Origin: Myxococcus stipitatus
Lineage (GTDB): Bacteria; Myxococcota; Myxococcia; Myxococcales; Myxococcaceae
NCBI RefSeq assembly: GCF_038561935.1
Contig: NZ_CP102770.1
Span: 806,001 to 870,000 of the forward strand
Reading direction: 5' to 3'
DNA length: 64,000 bases
Positions 54,715 to 63,298 of the stretch are shown in pieces. The notes under the pieces are model-generated. The model saw nothing but the letters and a program-made list of their open reading frames with translations, had not been told where the DNA came from and searched no databases. The stretch's first letter is position 1; each line of letters begins with the position of its first letter. The position numbers were made by a program, and so were the translations under genes.

Positions 54715-55596
54715 TCACATCCGCTCCCAGGGAAGGATGGTCTTCAGGTGGCCCTGGCGGTTGGAGCGGAAACCGGAGCGCTGGTAGTCCACGACGCCCG
54801 CGACGTGGAAGAAGAAGTCCCAGGTGTTCGGGGCGGCGCGGATGCCGAAGACCAGACACATCGTCTCCTGGAGCGAGACACCCTTCCGGCCCTGTCCCTC
54901 CTTGCGCGTGCGGTAGTCACGCGTCACCGTCGATTCGACCTTCGCGCCCGTCGCATCGTCCCAGACCTTGGCCAGATAGTCGGCCTTGCGCATCTGGTGG
55001 GTGAGCGCCTCGGTGTCTCGCCGCGCCGCCTCCATCAGACGGTCCATGTAATCCTCGGACAGGCCCGGCTGGCCGTGGCCGATGTCGGGCGGTTCGGCGA
55101 TCTTGTTGGCGTTCACGTGATGCACCCGGACCTGCTGGCTGTTGGTGTCCTGTGTCACATAGAAATGACAGCCGTTGAAGGGACCCGACATCATCAGGGG
55201 CGGCCCGGCGTTGGAGAGCTCCATCGAGACGATGCAGGAGTCCTCCCAGCTCAGGTACTGACAACCCAGCGCGCCTCCGGGGTTGGCTTGGTAGGCGTGC
55301 AGCTCGTTGACCGGCGCGCCGTCGTAGGCGCTCTGGGTCTCCGCCGTGATGTCCAGGTAGAGGGTGATGTTGTTCTGGTGGAGGACGGCGTTGTCGGGCG
55401 CCGCGGCACCTGTCGCGCCGACCATCGCCGCGACGTCGGCCCGGGTGAGGCCCGCGAACGGGGCATTCGCGGCCCGGGGCCTGGTGCGGTTGTACCAGGC
55501 GGCGGTGGGACGGTGGTTGATGCTCAGGAAGAGGGGCTTCTTCTTGAGGAGATTCAGCCGGGTGCCGATGTTGTTGAACTGGTCGATGAGGGACAT
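54715..55596 (-). CDS. orphan protein with possible CNF/CheD-like deamidase motif
   Basis: Protein of 293 aa, starting MSLIDQFNNIG after AGGAG. I do not recognise a family with certainty. The central segment MSGPFNGCHFYVTQD followed by VRVHHVNA resembles the catalytic Cys and His region of CNF1-type toxin glutamine deamidases (Gly-Cys, then His about 12-17 residues later). Two further Cys (LGCQYLSWEDSC) precede it. No signal peptide or membrane segment. GC content is visibly lower than in neighbours and there is no operon partner. A secreted effector is possible but unproven. Confidence 0.7.
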   Translation of the reverse strand: MSLIDQFNNIGTRLNLLKKKPLFLSINHRPTAAWYNRTRPRAANAPFAGLTRADVAAMVGATGAAAPDNAVLHQNNITLYLDITAETQSAYDGAPVNELHAYQANPGGALGCQYLSWEDSCIVSMELSNAGPPLMMSGPFNGCHFYVTQDTNSQQVRVHHVNANKIAEPPDIGHGQPGLSEDYMDRLMEAARRDTEALTHQMRKADYLAKVWDDATGAKVESTVTRDYRTRKEGQGRKGVSLQETMCLVFGIRAAPNTWDFFFHVAGVVDYQRSGFRSNRQGHLKTILPWERM

Positions 55597-55876
55597 CCGA
55601 GGCTCCTGGCGCAACGGGCTTCGGCTCCCGGTGTACTTCAGTTCTCTGGAGCCGCCCACATCCCCGGACATCGCCCAGGAGGATTCTCGCGCGCGTCGTT
55701 TCATGACACGGCCGGGTGCGGGCCATGTCTGGTTTTGTTGCAAGGACTTGTCATTGACGGACGGTGCGTGCGGATAGGGTGCGCCCATCCTGGGGGGTTC
55801 CCCTTGTCTGGCTGGACCTGATGGGAGGGCCCGGGGGTGATGACAGCGCATCCACTGGATGCGGAGGGACATGCAC

Positions 55877-58645
55877 ATGGGGATGACACGGATTGGGCCT
55901 GTCCCAACCCGAGCGCGGGTGTTGTGTCTGGCATTCACATCAGTCCTCCTGGCCTGTTCCTCCGAGCCCCCCGACGTGAAGGGCATCCCCGTGGAGGCGC
56001 CCGCGCATTCGCGCATGTGCCGTCCCGCGCGCTCCGGTGAGCGGATTCCGCTGTGGCAGGCCACGGCGCGCCCCGCGGTGACGGAGCGCTTCGACAGCCT
56101 GCGGGCGCGCGCGGAGGCGCAATGCGGCGCCTGTCACCTCGCGCCCCACGCACAAGGGGGCTTCCAGTTCACCGCCGACCTGGAGGGACTGAAGCGCGAC
56201 GGCTCGCGGATGGCCCTGAAGGCGGCGCAGGGGGAGATGCCGCCGCGTGCCTCGCCCCAGCAGCTCAAGGAGGCGGTGGAGCTGTCGTGCGCGCTGAGGG
56301 CGTGGCTTGCGCGGGGCACTCCCGAGGGAGCGTTCCCCGTGTCGTGTGATGCGTCCTCGGAAGGGGGCGTGACGGTGGCGCGCGAGGTGGGGGAGGGGAT
56401 GACGGATTTGGGGCACTGTGTCCCGGAGGTCTATCCGCAGGCCCCCTTGGGCTCGGATGCTCCCAAGGACGCCTTCTTCGCCGGGCTCACGAAGCTGCCG
56501 CGCCTGCTGTCCGAGACGGACACGGACATCATGACGTTCGACGCGCTGAAGCTGGTGGAGCACGGCACCGTCGCCTTCGCGCCGACCTATCCGCTCTTCT
56601 CGGACAACGCCAAGAAGCTGCGGTGGGTCCACGTGCCGGCGGGGCAGTCCATCCGCTACGACGCGGAGACCGGGAAGTTCCACATCCCGCCCAATACGCG
56701 CTTCTACAAGACCTTCTTCAAGGCCGTCGCCGACAAGAAGGGCCAGCGCCGCTACCGCAAGGTGGAGACGCGCCTCATCGTCGTGCGGGAGCCGTGGAAC
56801 CAGTCGCTCTTCGGCACCTATCTCTGGAACGAGGACGAGACCGTCGCCGAGCTGCACGACTTGCGCTACCGGAACGATGAGCCCTTCTCCGACCGCGTGC
56901 TCGTCTACACGGCCTATGAGCTGGGCGGGGCCACGCGGAACTACGCGGTCCCTGGTGCCCACCGGTGCATCCAGTGTCACACCGGCGCCGAGGCACGGAA
57001 CTTCGTCCTGGGCTTCACGCCCTTGCAGCTCAACCGCCGCGCTCCGGGCGAGGCGGGCGTGGATGAGAAGACCGCGATGGGAGAGGACGAGCTGAACCAG
57101 CTGGACCGGCTGGTGCGCTACGGCGTCATCACCGGAGTGCCCGCGTACCGGACGCCGGAGGCGCTGGAGGCGTTGATGCCTCGGCTGGAGCACGCGTCGG
57201 CCCAGGCGCTGCCTGCATCGGAGGAGGCGCGCGAGGCGGTGCTGGAGCTGCAAGGGTACTTCGTGGGCAACTGCGCCCAATGCCACAACCCGACCGGGTT
57301 CGCGGTGGCGAGCAACCCCGCCATCGCCTCGCTGGACTTCTCCGCGGGCGGCACGCTGTTCGGCTGGAACCCGTGTGGCGTCAAGGAGAGCAACGGGCAG
57401 CGCGTGTACGCGGACTGCGCCGTGGCGGACTTCCAGCAGGACCTGTTGCTGCGCTCGCCCTCCAGCACCCTGTATCAGCGCGTGGCGCGCGACACGGATG
57501 CCCGCGTCATCCACATGCCCACCAACGTGCCGGGCAAGGACTGCCGCGCGTCGCTGCTGGTGGCGCGCTACCTGGCGACGCTGGAGTGGCCCGCCGAGAA
57601 GGGCCTGGACCCGGAGCAGAAGCGCGCGGTCGTGCAGGCGCGGCTGCGTCAGGCGGACACCGTGGTGGCGGGCTCCTGCTCGGACCCGGCGGACGTGCAG
57701 TGGGTGACCGAGGACTTCACCGACAAGGTGCCCTACACGCCGCGCAATCCCTCGTGGCGAGAGGCCATCGGACACGGCCCCTTCGAGTTCCTCACCCGCT
57801 ACGCCATCACCGAGCGGCACGAGCAGCTCGCGCACAAGCGCTTCCCCACCAACTGGTGGCTGCCCAAGCGCGCCTGCCGCTTCCCCACACAGAACAGTCC
57901 GCCCGAGGGACATGACCCGTGGAACGACCCGCGCGACGCGTGGATGGTGAACGCGCTGGGCAACCCCCGCGCACCCTGGGGCGAGCTCTACCACTCCACT
58001 CCCGGCGCCACCGCCTTCCAGGGCATCTGCGCCAACTGCCACGGCCGCACGGGGGATGGACAGACGGGCGCGGCGAAGGTGCTGGTGGCGCTCAACGGCG
58101 GCCGCGTGGCCAACCTCGTCAGCGGCATGTTCGGCGCCACGAATGGCACGTCCCACCTCTCGCTGTTCGACAGCCTCAACCCTCACGGCGGCGCGCGCTA
58201 CCTCGCGTACATGGCGTCGGGTGGGACGCCCATCCAGTTCACGCCGGAGTTCATGAGCGCGTGGATCAAATACGGCGAGGTGGACATCGACTTCTCGCCG
58301 CGCACCTCGGACTGGACCCGGTGGGGCGCGAACATGCTGGGCGCCGGACGTGGCGCGTGTGACCTCATCCGCACCGGCAACTTCGGCACTGCCTCCGCCG
58401 AGCCACCCAGTGGCAACCGCAACGCGGTGGGCGCCGTGCGCATGTGGGAAGAGGTCTGCACGCTCGACAATCCGCTGACGGCGGCCATCCGCGCGGGCCA
58501 GGAGCCCGCGCTGTCGGAGTGGCTCCAGCATGCGCAGTTCAACGTGGGGGTGATGGCCTACTTCTACCTGCGAGATGAGCTGTCTCGAGGGGCCGACGGC
58601 ATCTACCCCCTGCGGACCGAGTGTGAGCGCCGAGGGGCGCCATGA
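55877..58645 (+). CDS. four-CxxCH cytochrome c-like lipoprotein
   Basis: Large envelope protein of 922 aa with a lipoprotein signal ending VLLACSS. Four CxxCH haem c motifs: CGACH (about 82), CIQCH (about 364), CAQCH (about 466) and CANCH (about 718). The stretch YPLFSDNAKKLRWVHVPAGQ, then GTYLWNEDETVAEL and LGFTPLQLNR, closely resembles the SO2930/TIGR03806-type di-haem cytochrome family. The fourth motif and C-terminal part look like an added domain. ATG 55877 has GGAGGG 8 nt upstream; 55871 and 55883 are alternatives. It overlaps the next frame's earliest ATG by 4 bp. It probably carries electrons in the periplasm or at the outer membrane. Confidence 0.9.
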   Translation: MGMTRIGPVPTRARVLCLAFTSVLLACSSEPPDVKGIPVEAPAHSRMCRPARSGERIPLWQATARPAVTERFDSLRARAEAQCGACHLAPHAQGGFQFTADLEGLKRDGSRMALKAAQGEMPPRASPQQLKEAVELSCALRAWLARGTPEGAFPVSCDASSEGGVTVAREVGEGMTDLGHCVPEVYPQAPLGSDAPKDAFFAGLTKLPRLLSETDTDIMTFDALKLVEHGTVAFAPTYPLFSDNAKKLRWVHVPAGQSIRYDAETGKFHIPPNTRFYKTFFKAVADKKGQRRYRKVETRLIVVREPWNQSLFGTYLWNEDETVAELHDLRYRNDEPFSDRVLVYTAYELGGATRNYAVPGAHRCIQCHTGAEARNFVLGFTPLQLNRRAPGEAGVDEKTAMGEDELNQLDRLVRYGVITGVPAYRTPEALEALMPRLEHASAQALPASEEAREAVLELQGYFVGNCAQCHNPTGFAVASNPAIASLDFSAGGTLFGWNPCGVKESNGQRVYADCAVADFQQDLLLRSPSSTLYQRVARDTDARVIHMPTNVPGKDCRASLLVARYLATLEWPAEKGLDPEQKRAVVQARLRQADTVVAGSCSDPADVQWVTEDFTDKVPYTPRNPSWREAIGHGPFEFLTRYAITERHEQLAHKRFPTNWWLPKRACRFPTQNSPPEGHDPWNDPRDAWMVNALGNPRAPWGELYHSTPGATAFQGICANCHGRTGDGQTGAAKVLVALNGGRVANLVSGMFGATNGTSHLSLFDSLNPHGGARYLAYMASGGTPIQFTPEFMSAWIKYGEVDIDFSPRTSDWTRWGANMLGAGRGACDLIRTGNFGTASAEPPSGNRNAVGAVRMWEEVCTLDNPLTAAIRAGQEPALSEWLQHAQFNVGVMAYFYLRDELSRGADGIYPLRTECERRGAP

Positions 58646-58686
58646 GTCGCCACGCGGGTGCGAGTCCTTCCATCGGGAGAGCCGAC

Positions 58687-60480
58687 ATGATGCGCAACGT
58701 CCTGGGGGTATGGCTGTTGCTGTGCGGCGGTCTGCTGTCGCTGGGCGCCGTGGGGTGTGGCGATGACGGAGGGGATGATTCGCCGCGCGACTCGGGCGTC
58801 CTCGATGCGGGGCGGGATGGAGGGCCCCGGCATGATGACGGAGGCCGGGATGCCGATGGGGTGCCGGACTCGGGCCTCGACGGAGGGGATGACGCGGGAC
58901 GTGACAGCGGCCCCGCAACGATGGACGGCGGTGGAGACGGTGGCTCGGGCGAGCCCGACGCGGGCCGGGATGCCGGGCCGAGCGTGAGTCACCGCGCGCA
59001 CGTGCGCTTCGTCAACGCGTTCCTCGGCACGAAGGGCAATCCCTCCGACCAGGTGGACCGCCCCTGGGCCCCCTTCCAGGTGGACCTGTACGTGGCGGGG
59101 ACGAAGCGCTTCGCCTCGGTGGCGGCGGGCAACGCGGCGGTGACGGGGTTCCAGGAAGTGGAGCTGACGGGGCCCACGCAGGCGGTGCGGCTGGTGGCTC
59201 GGGACGCGGAGGGGGAGGCGTCCGCGCCGGACCTGGCGGTGCAGGAGGGCGTCACGCTGGCGGCGGGGGACTGGGTGACGGTGGTGGGGGCGGGCTCGCT
59301 GCTCCAGGTGGGGCAGGAGCGTCCGGACAAGCCTCGCCTCGTGGTGCTGAAGGACCATGCCTTCACTCCCGTGACGGAGCCGGACTCCGTGCGCGTGCGC
59401 TTCATGTCCGCGGACCGGGTCATCTCCGCGACGGCGCGGCGGCGCTTCGCGAACGAGGCGGGCGTGCCCTTCGAGAACAACACCGTGGAGGCGTACTCGG
59501 CGGACACAGTGGAGAACGGCGTCACCCTCCCCTCGGACACCTCGCGCGTGGCCATCGTCGGGACGACCCCCGCCTTCACCCCCGCGCAGAGCGGCTGGCT
59601 CTACTACTCCCTGCCGGAGGGGACGCTGGTGGCGGGACAGGCGTACTACGCCATCAACACCGGCGAGGACCGTCGCACGCTCCCCGACGAGGGCGCCGCC
59701 GCGCTGCTCCTCATCCGCGCGAAGCGGGATGAGACGGTCCGCTTGAAGCGCGGGCCGCTCGTCTACTTCTTCAACGGGGTGCTGCCCTCGACACCGGGCG
59801 GGACACCTCCCGCGCTCCAGGTCATCCATGGCGCCGTCAACGTCGCCACCGCCATCTCACACGGCGCATCGCCCAAGGTGGCGGACCTGCCGGTGACGGC
59901 CTCGGGGCTCTCGGTGCGTGTCACCGTGAATGGCCAGCCCGCGCAAGGGGTGGTCGAGTCCGCGGACGTGGGCCCGCTGGAGGCGGGGCGTCGCTACCTG
60001 GGCGTGCTGTGCGGACGGCAGGGCGCGTCGCCGACGCTCACGGTGGTGAAGGACGAGTTCGCGCTGGACGCGCCGCAGTCGCCCTTCCTGCGCATCATTC
60101 CGTGCTCGGCCAGCGCGCCGGGGCCGCTCGACTTCGGCGCGTATTCGTTCCAGGCGGATGGCTCCAGCCGGGACACCTTCACGCCGCTGCTCACCGGGCT
60201 CTCGCACGCGCTCCCCTCGCAGCCCGTCGCCGGTGTGTCCTTCACGCCGCCTGCCTCCACCACGACGCCCGCGTACACGTGGCTGGGGTTGAAGACGACG
60301 GGGGACTCCCCCGTGGAGCGCACCATCCGAGGCCGCGTGCTCACCACGCCCTCCTTCCTCATCCTCATGGGGGAGTGGGAGGGCTCGCTCACGTACCGCA
60401 CCCTCAACACGCGGCTGAATGCCTGGGGTTCGTCGGGGCCGAATGACGCCACCTTCAGCCCGCTGCCCGCGCCGCCGTGA
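58687..60480 (+). CDS. lipoprotein with Asp/Gly linker, DUF4397-like repeats
   Basis: Lipoprotein of 597 aa: signal ending LGAVGC, then an acidic low-complexity linker (about 25-100) rich in Asp, Gly and Arg. Beta-rich repeats follow, starting HVRFVNAFLGT, QVDLYVAGTKRFASV and PALQVIHGAVNVATAI, loosely like DUF4397 domains. Such linkers often space surface proteins from the membrane in myxobacteria. GGGAG precedes ATG 58687; an ATG at 58642 overlaps the cytochrome stop (ATGA) and would give a longer N-terminus. It is clearly cotranscribed with the cytochrome, so it probably acts with it at the cell surface. Confidence 0.82.
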   Translation: MMRNVLGVWLLLCGGLLSLGAVGCGDDGGDDSPRDSGVLDAGRDGGPRHDDGGRDADGVPDSGLDGGDDAGRDSGPATMDGGGDGGSGEPDAGRDAGPSVSHRAHVRFVNAFLGTKGNPSDQVDRPWAPFQVDLYVAGTKRFASVAAGNAAVTGFQEVELTGPTQAVRLVARDAEGEASAPDLAVQEGVTLAAGDWVTVVGAGSLLQVGQERPDKPRLVVLKDHAFTPVTEPDSVRVRFMSADRVISATARRRFANEAGVPFENNTVEAYSADTVENGVTLPSDTSRVAIVGTTPAFTPAQSGWLYYSLPEGTLVAGQAYYAINTGEDRRTLPDEGAAALLLIRAKRDETVRLKRGPLVYFFNGVLPSTPGGTPPALQVIHGAVNVATAISHGASPKVADLPVTASGLSVRVTVNGQPAQGVVESADVGPLEAGRRYLGVLCGRQGASPTLTVVKDEFALDAPQSPFLRIIPCSASAPGPLDFGAYSFQADGSSRDTFTPLLTGLSHALPSQPVAGVSFTPPASTTTPAYTWLGLKTTGDSPVERTIRGRVLTTPSFLILMGEWEGSLTYRTLNTRLNAWGSSGPNDATFSPLPAPP

Positions 60481-60500
60481 GACGCTGGCGCTGGCGCTGA

Positions 60501-60548
60501 AAACACCGACGCCCGCCTGCGGCCTCGTCCGGCCGCCAGCGGGCGTCG
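60501..60548 (-). terminator. terminator for the minus-strand secreted protein gene
   Basis: CGACGCCCGC and GCGGGCGTCG (10 bp) enclose GCGGCC/GGCCGC. On the minus strand the stem is followed by GTGTTTTC, 22 bp after the stop codon. It also lies 20 bp after the convergent lipoprotein gene. Confidence 0.7.
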
Positions 60549-60570
60549 TGTGTGGCTGAAGCGGAGGGCC

Positions 60571-61080
60571 TCAGTTCACCTTGACCTGGAGCTCCTTGAG
60601 GACCTGGTCGCCGCGCATCACCGTGACGGTCCAGTTGCCCGGCTTGTTCAGCCGCACGCCGGTCCACTGCCGCGCGCGCCAGCCGTCGCCCTTGAGCTTC
60701 ACGTCCTTCGTCTCGCGCACCACGTTGCCCTGCTTGGTCTGCACCATGATGTCCTCGTAGGAGTCACCCTGGGGCACCAGGTACGCCTGCCACAGCATCA
60801 CCTGGGTGTTGGCCTTCACGCCGTCGGCGCCGACCTCGACGGTGCACTCGTACTTGTTGGCGCCTTCCTTGGCGACCTCGGTACAGAGCTTCGCTTCCAC
60901 CAGCACGGGACCCTGGGTCTGACCCTTGTAGAAGTAGTTCCAGGTCTCCCGCACGGCGTCAGCGGTGGGCGCCTTCACGGGCTCCTTGGCCGGAGCCTCC
61001 GCGGCGGCATCCTGCGCCAAGGCCAGCGACGACATCCCCAACACCGCGCACACCATGCTCCGCGTGAGAAGCTTCTTCAT
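60571..61080 (-). CDS. secreted protein of unknown function (169 aa)
   Basis: Exported protein with a signal peptide MKKLLTRSMVCAVLGMSSLA ending LALA, then a short Ala/Glu/Pro-rich segment. A beta-sandwich-like domain follows: VRETWNYFYKGQTQGPVLVE, with Cys in AKLCTEVAKEG and KYECTVEVG likely paired, and GNWTVTVMRGDQVLKEL at the end. Looks like a carbohydrate- or ligand-binding sandwich, but no known family comes to mind. GGGGA precedes the ATG; the AtoE-like gene lies 73 bp upstream on the same strand. Confidence 0.75.
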   Translation of the reverse strand: MKKLLTRSMVCAVLGMSSLALAQDAAAEAPAKEPVKAPTADAVRETWNYFYKGQTQGPVLVEAKLCTEVAKEGANKYECTVEVGADGVKANTQVMLWQAYLVPQGDSYEDIMVQTKQGNVVRETKDVKLKGDGWRARQWTGVRLNKPGNWTVTVMRGDQVLKELQVKVN

Positions 61081-61153
61081 GTTTCGGGGTCCCCTCGTTT
61101 GGTGAGTACAGCGGATGTTGATGTAGCACGAAACCCTTGGGGCTCGCCCAGCG

Positions 61154-62497
61154 TCAGCCCAGCAGGAAGAACGCCAGGGTCACCAGCGGCAGGTACACGA
61201 GGAAGGCCACCAGGAGGAAGCCGAGGATGTCCTTGAACTCGAGCCGCGCCACGGCCAGGAGCGGCAGGGCCCAGAAGGGCTGGATGAGGTCGGTGGCCAT
61301 GTCGCCCCAGGCGTAGGCGAGCACCACCTTCTCGGGCGCGACCCCCAGGCGGCTGGCGGCGTCGAGGAGGTAGGGCGCCTCGATGGCCCACTTGGAGCCT
61401 CCGGAGGGGACGAAGTAGTTCACCACGCCGCTGTACAGGTAGACGATGGCGGGGAACGTGCTCGTCGTGGACAGCGACACGAACAGGTGGCCGATGCGGT
61501 CCGTCAGGCCCGTGGCCTTGAAGATGCCGTAGATGCCCGCATAGAGGGGGAACTGGAGGACGATGCCGTGCAGCACGCTCCCGGCCTCCTCCGCCGCCTT
61601 GATGAGCCGCGCGGGCGTGCCGTGCAACAGCACCGCGAGCACCAGGAAGGTGAAGTTCACCACGTTGAGGTTGAGCGCGCGCCAGCCCCCGTTCAGCCAC
61701 AGGTAGCGGCCCAGCCACAGGAGCCCCAGCACCCCGAAGACGATGTTGAGCAGCCGCGCGTGGTCCAGCCAGATGGCGAAGCTCTTCTCCGACGGCCGCT
61801 CCGGCGGGACGAAGTCCCCCAGCTTCTCCAGCACCGCCGGGTCCACGCGCACCACGTTCTCCGGCTTGGGGTGCAGCGCCCACGCGAGCAGCGTGAGGCC
61901 CGCGACGACGGACACGGTGAGCAGCACGTTGAAGGGGGAGAAGAGCGTCCGGTCGATGGGGATGAGGCCCATGCTCTTCTCGAGGAAGTGGCCCGGCGTG
62001 GCGACGAGCAGCGGCGCGGACGCGGACAGCCCCGCGTGCCACGTGGCGCCCAGGCCGAAGTACGCGCAGGCGACGAGCAGGCGGTAGTCCACGTCGGGGC
62101 GGCGCCGCGCGACGAAGCGCACCAGCATGGCGCTGGCGACCAGGGACAGGCCCCAGTTGACGTAGGCCAGGGCCATGGAGACGAAGGCCATCAGCGCGAC
62201 GGCGCCTCGGGGCGTGCGCGCGAGCCCGGCGGCCTTCTCCAGGAGCGCGCGCATGGGGGCGGTGAGCGCCAGCAGGTAGCCGGTGAACATCACCAGCGCC
62301 ATCTGCATGGAGAAGGTGAGCAGCTCCCAGAAGCCGCCGCCCCAGGAGTCCAGCACCTTCGTGGCGGGGGCATCCGCCCAGCCCATGGCGAGCCCCATGG
62401 TGAGCAGGCTCAGCAGCACGGCGATGGAGAACGCGCTGGGAACGAAGCGCGCGGAGAAGCGGCCTAGGGCTTCAGCGATGCGGACGAGGGTCTCCAC
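61154..62497 (-). CDS. AtoE-like short-chain fatty acid transporter
   Basis: Membrane transporter of 447 aa of the AtoE/TIGR00366 family, taking up short-chain fatty acids such as acetoacetate or butyrate. About 11 hydrophobic helices; the family signatures NWGLSLVASAMLVRFVARR, LGATWHAGLSASAPLLVATP, and NYFVPSGGSKWAIEAPYLL with AWGDMATDLIQPFWALPLL are strong. The start is GTG with GGGAG 9 nt upstream. No ato metabolic genes adjoin it. Confidence 0.94.
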   Translation of the reverse strand: METLVRIAEALGRFSARFVPSAFSIAVLLSLLTMGLAMGWADAPATKVLDSWGGGFWELLTFSMQMALVMFTGYLLALTAPMRALLEKAAGLARTPRGAVALMAFVSMALAYVNWGLSLVASAMLVRFVARRRPDVDYRLLVACAYFGLGATWHAGLSASAPLLVATPGHFLEKSMGLIPIDRTLFSPFNVLLTVSVVAGLTLLAWALHPKPENVVRVDPAVLEKLGDFVPPERPSEKSFAIWLDHARLLNIVFGVLGLLWLGRYLWLNGGWRALNLNVVNFTFLVLAVLLHGTPARLIKAAEEAGSVLHGIVLQFPLYAGIYGIFKATGLTDRIGHLFVSLSTTSTFPAIVYLYSGVVNYFVPSGGSKWAIEAPYLLDAASRLGVAPEKVVLAYAWGDMATDLIQPFWALPLLAVARLEFKDILGFLLVAFLVYLPLVTLAFFLLG

Positions 62498-62602
62498 GCG
62501 GCGGATGCTCCCGGTGCTGTTCCCGCATCCGGAAGGGAGCGGGGCTGCCGCGTTCTACGGCATCCCCGCGCGTGGTGCCCACTCCTGTCCGCGAGGGAAG
62601 GG

Positions 62603-63298
62603 CTACCGGCCGCTGCCGCCGTAGGAGCGGGCCTTGTCGCTGGCCTCCTTCCACCGGGCCTCGGCCTGGCGCTCCAGCTTGACGTTCATGTTCACCCGGT
62701 CCTGCTCCTTCGTCGCCTCGGCGCGCGCCTTCGCCACCTGGTCGTTGACCTTCCCGCTGTCCATCTTCTCCGCGCGCGCGTCGCCGTTTCGCTCGAGCGT
62801 GCGGTAGCGGGCCTGGTTGAGCTGCGCCTTCGCGACGTCCACCTCGCGCTCGCGCATCTTCACCATGGACTCACGCGTGGTGACGGCCTTCTCCTTCCAC
62901 TCCGTCTCCGCGCGGGCCGCGGTCATGTTCTCCTCGGCCTGCTGGAGCTCGTTCTGCGCGCGGGTGATGTCCTGGCTCCGGTCCGTCGTGTTGCCGAGCT
63001 CCAGCGCCTTCTGCGCGACCTTCTGCTGCTGGTGGGTGATCTTCTCGCGCTCCTTGGCGACCTTGAGCTCCTCCTTGCTGTCCTGGAGCGCCACCTTCGC
63101 GCGGGTGAGGTTCTCCTCGGCGGTGTTCACGACGACCTGGGCCTGCCTCACCTCCTCCATGTCGCCGGTGGGGACTCGGGCCATCCATGATTCGTCGACC
63201 TTCGTGCTGGAGCGGCTCGAGCTACAGCCGCCCAGTCCGAGCAGCAGCGTCGCCGCGAGAACTCCGCCCCACACCTTTCGTCCGCTCGCCTGGAACAT
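62603..63298 (-). CDS. coiled-coil lipoprotein
   Basis: Lipoprotein of 231 aa: signal ending LLLGLGGC, a short Ser-rich spacer, then a nearly continuous coiled coil (about 45-215) rich in Glu, Lys, Ala and Gln, for example RQAQVVVNTAEENLTRAKVA and LQDSKEELKVAKERE. Such proteins often tether or scaffold envelope structures (Lpp- or OmpA-associated helices). GGAGGGAG precedes the ATG. Its first 77 bp overlap the 3' end of the NuoM-like frame. Confidence 0.82.
   Translation of the reverse strand: MFQASGRKVWGGVLAATLLLGLGGCSSSRSSTKVDESWMARVPTGDMEEVRQAQVVVNTAEENLTRAKVALQDSKEELKVAKEREKITHQQQKVAQKALELGNTTDRSQDITRAQNELQQAEENMTAARAETEWKEKAVTTRESMVKMREREVDVAKAQLNQARYRTLERNGDARAEKMDSGKVNDQVAKARAEATKEQDRVNMNVKLERQAEARWKEASDKARSYGGSGR

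Noticed and set aside
55940..58918. 992-codon open frame opposite the cytochrome
   Set aside because: Arg/His/Val-rich shadow; the plus strand has four CxxCH motifs and a lipoprotein signal.
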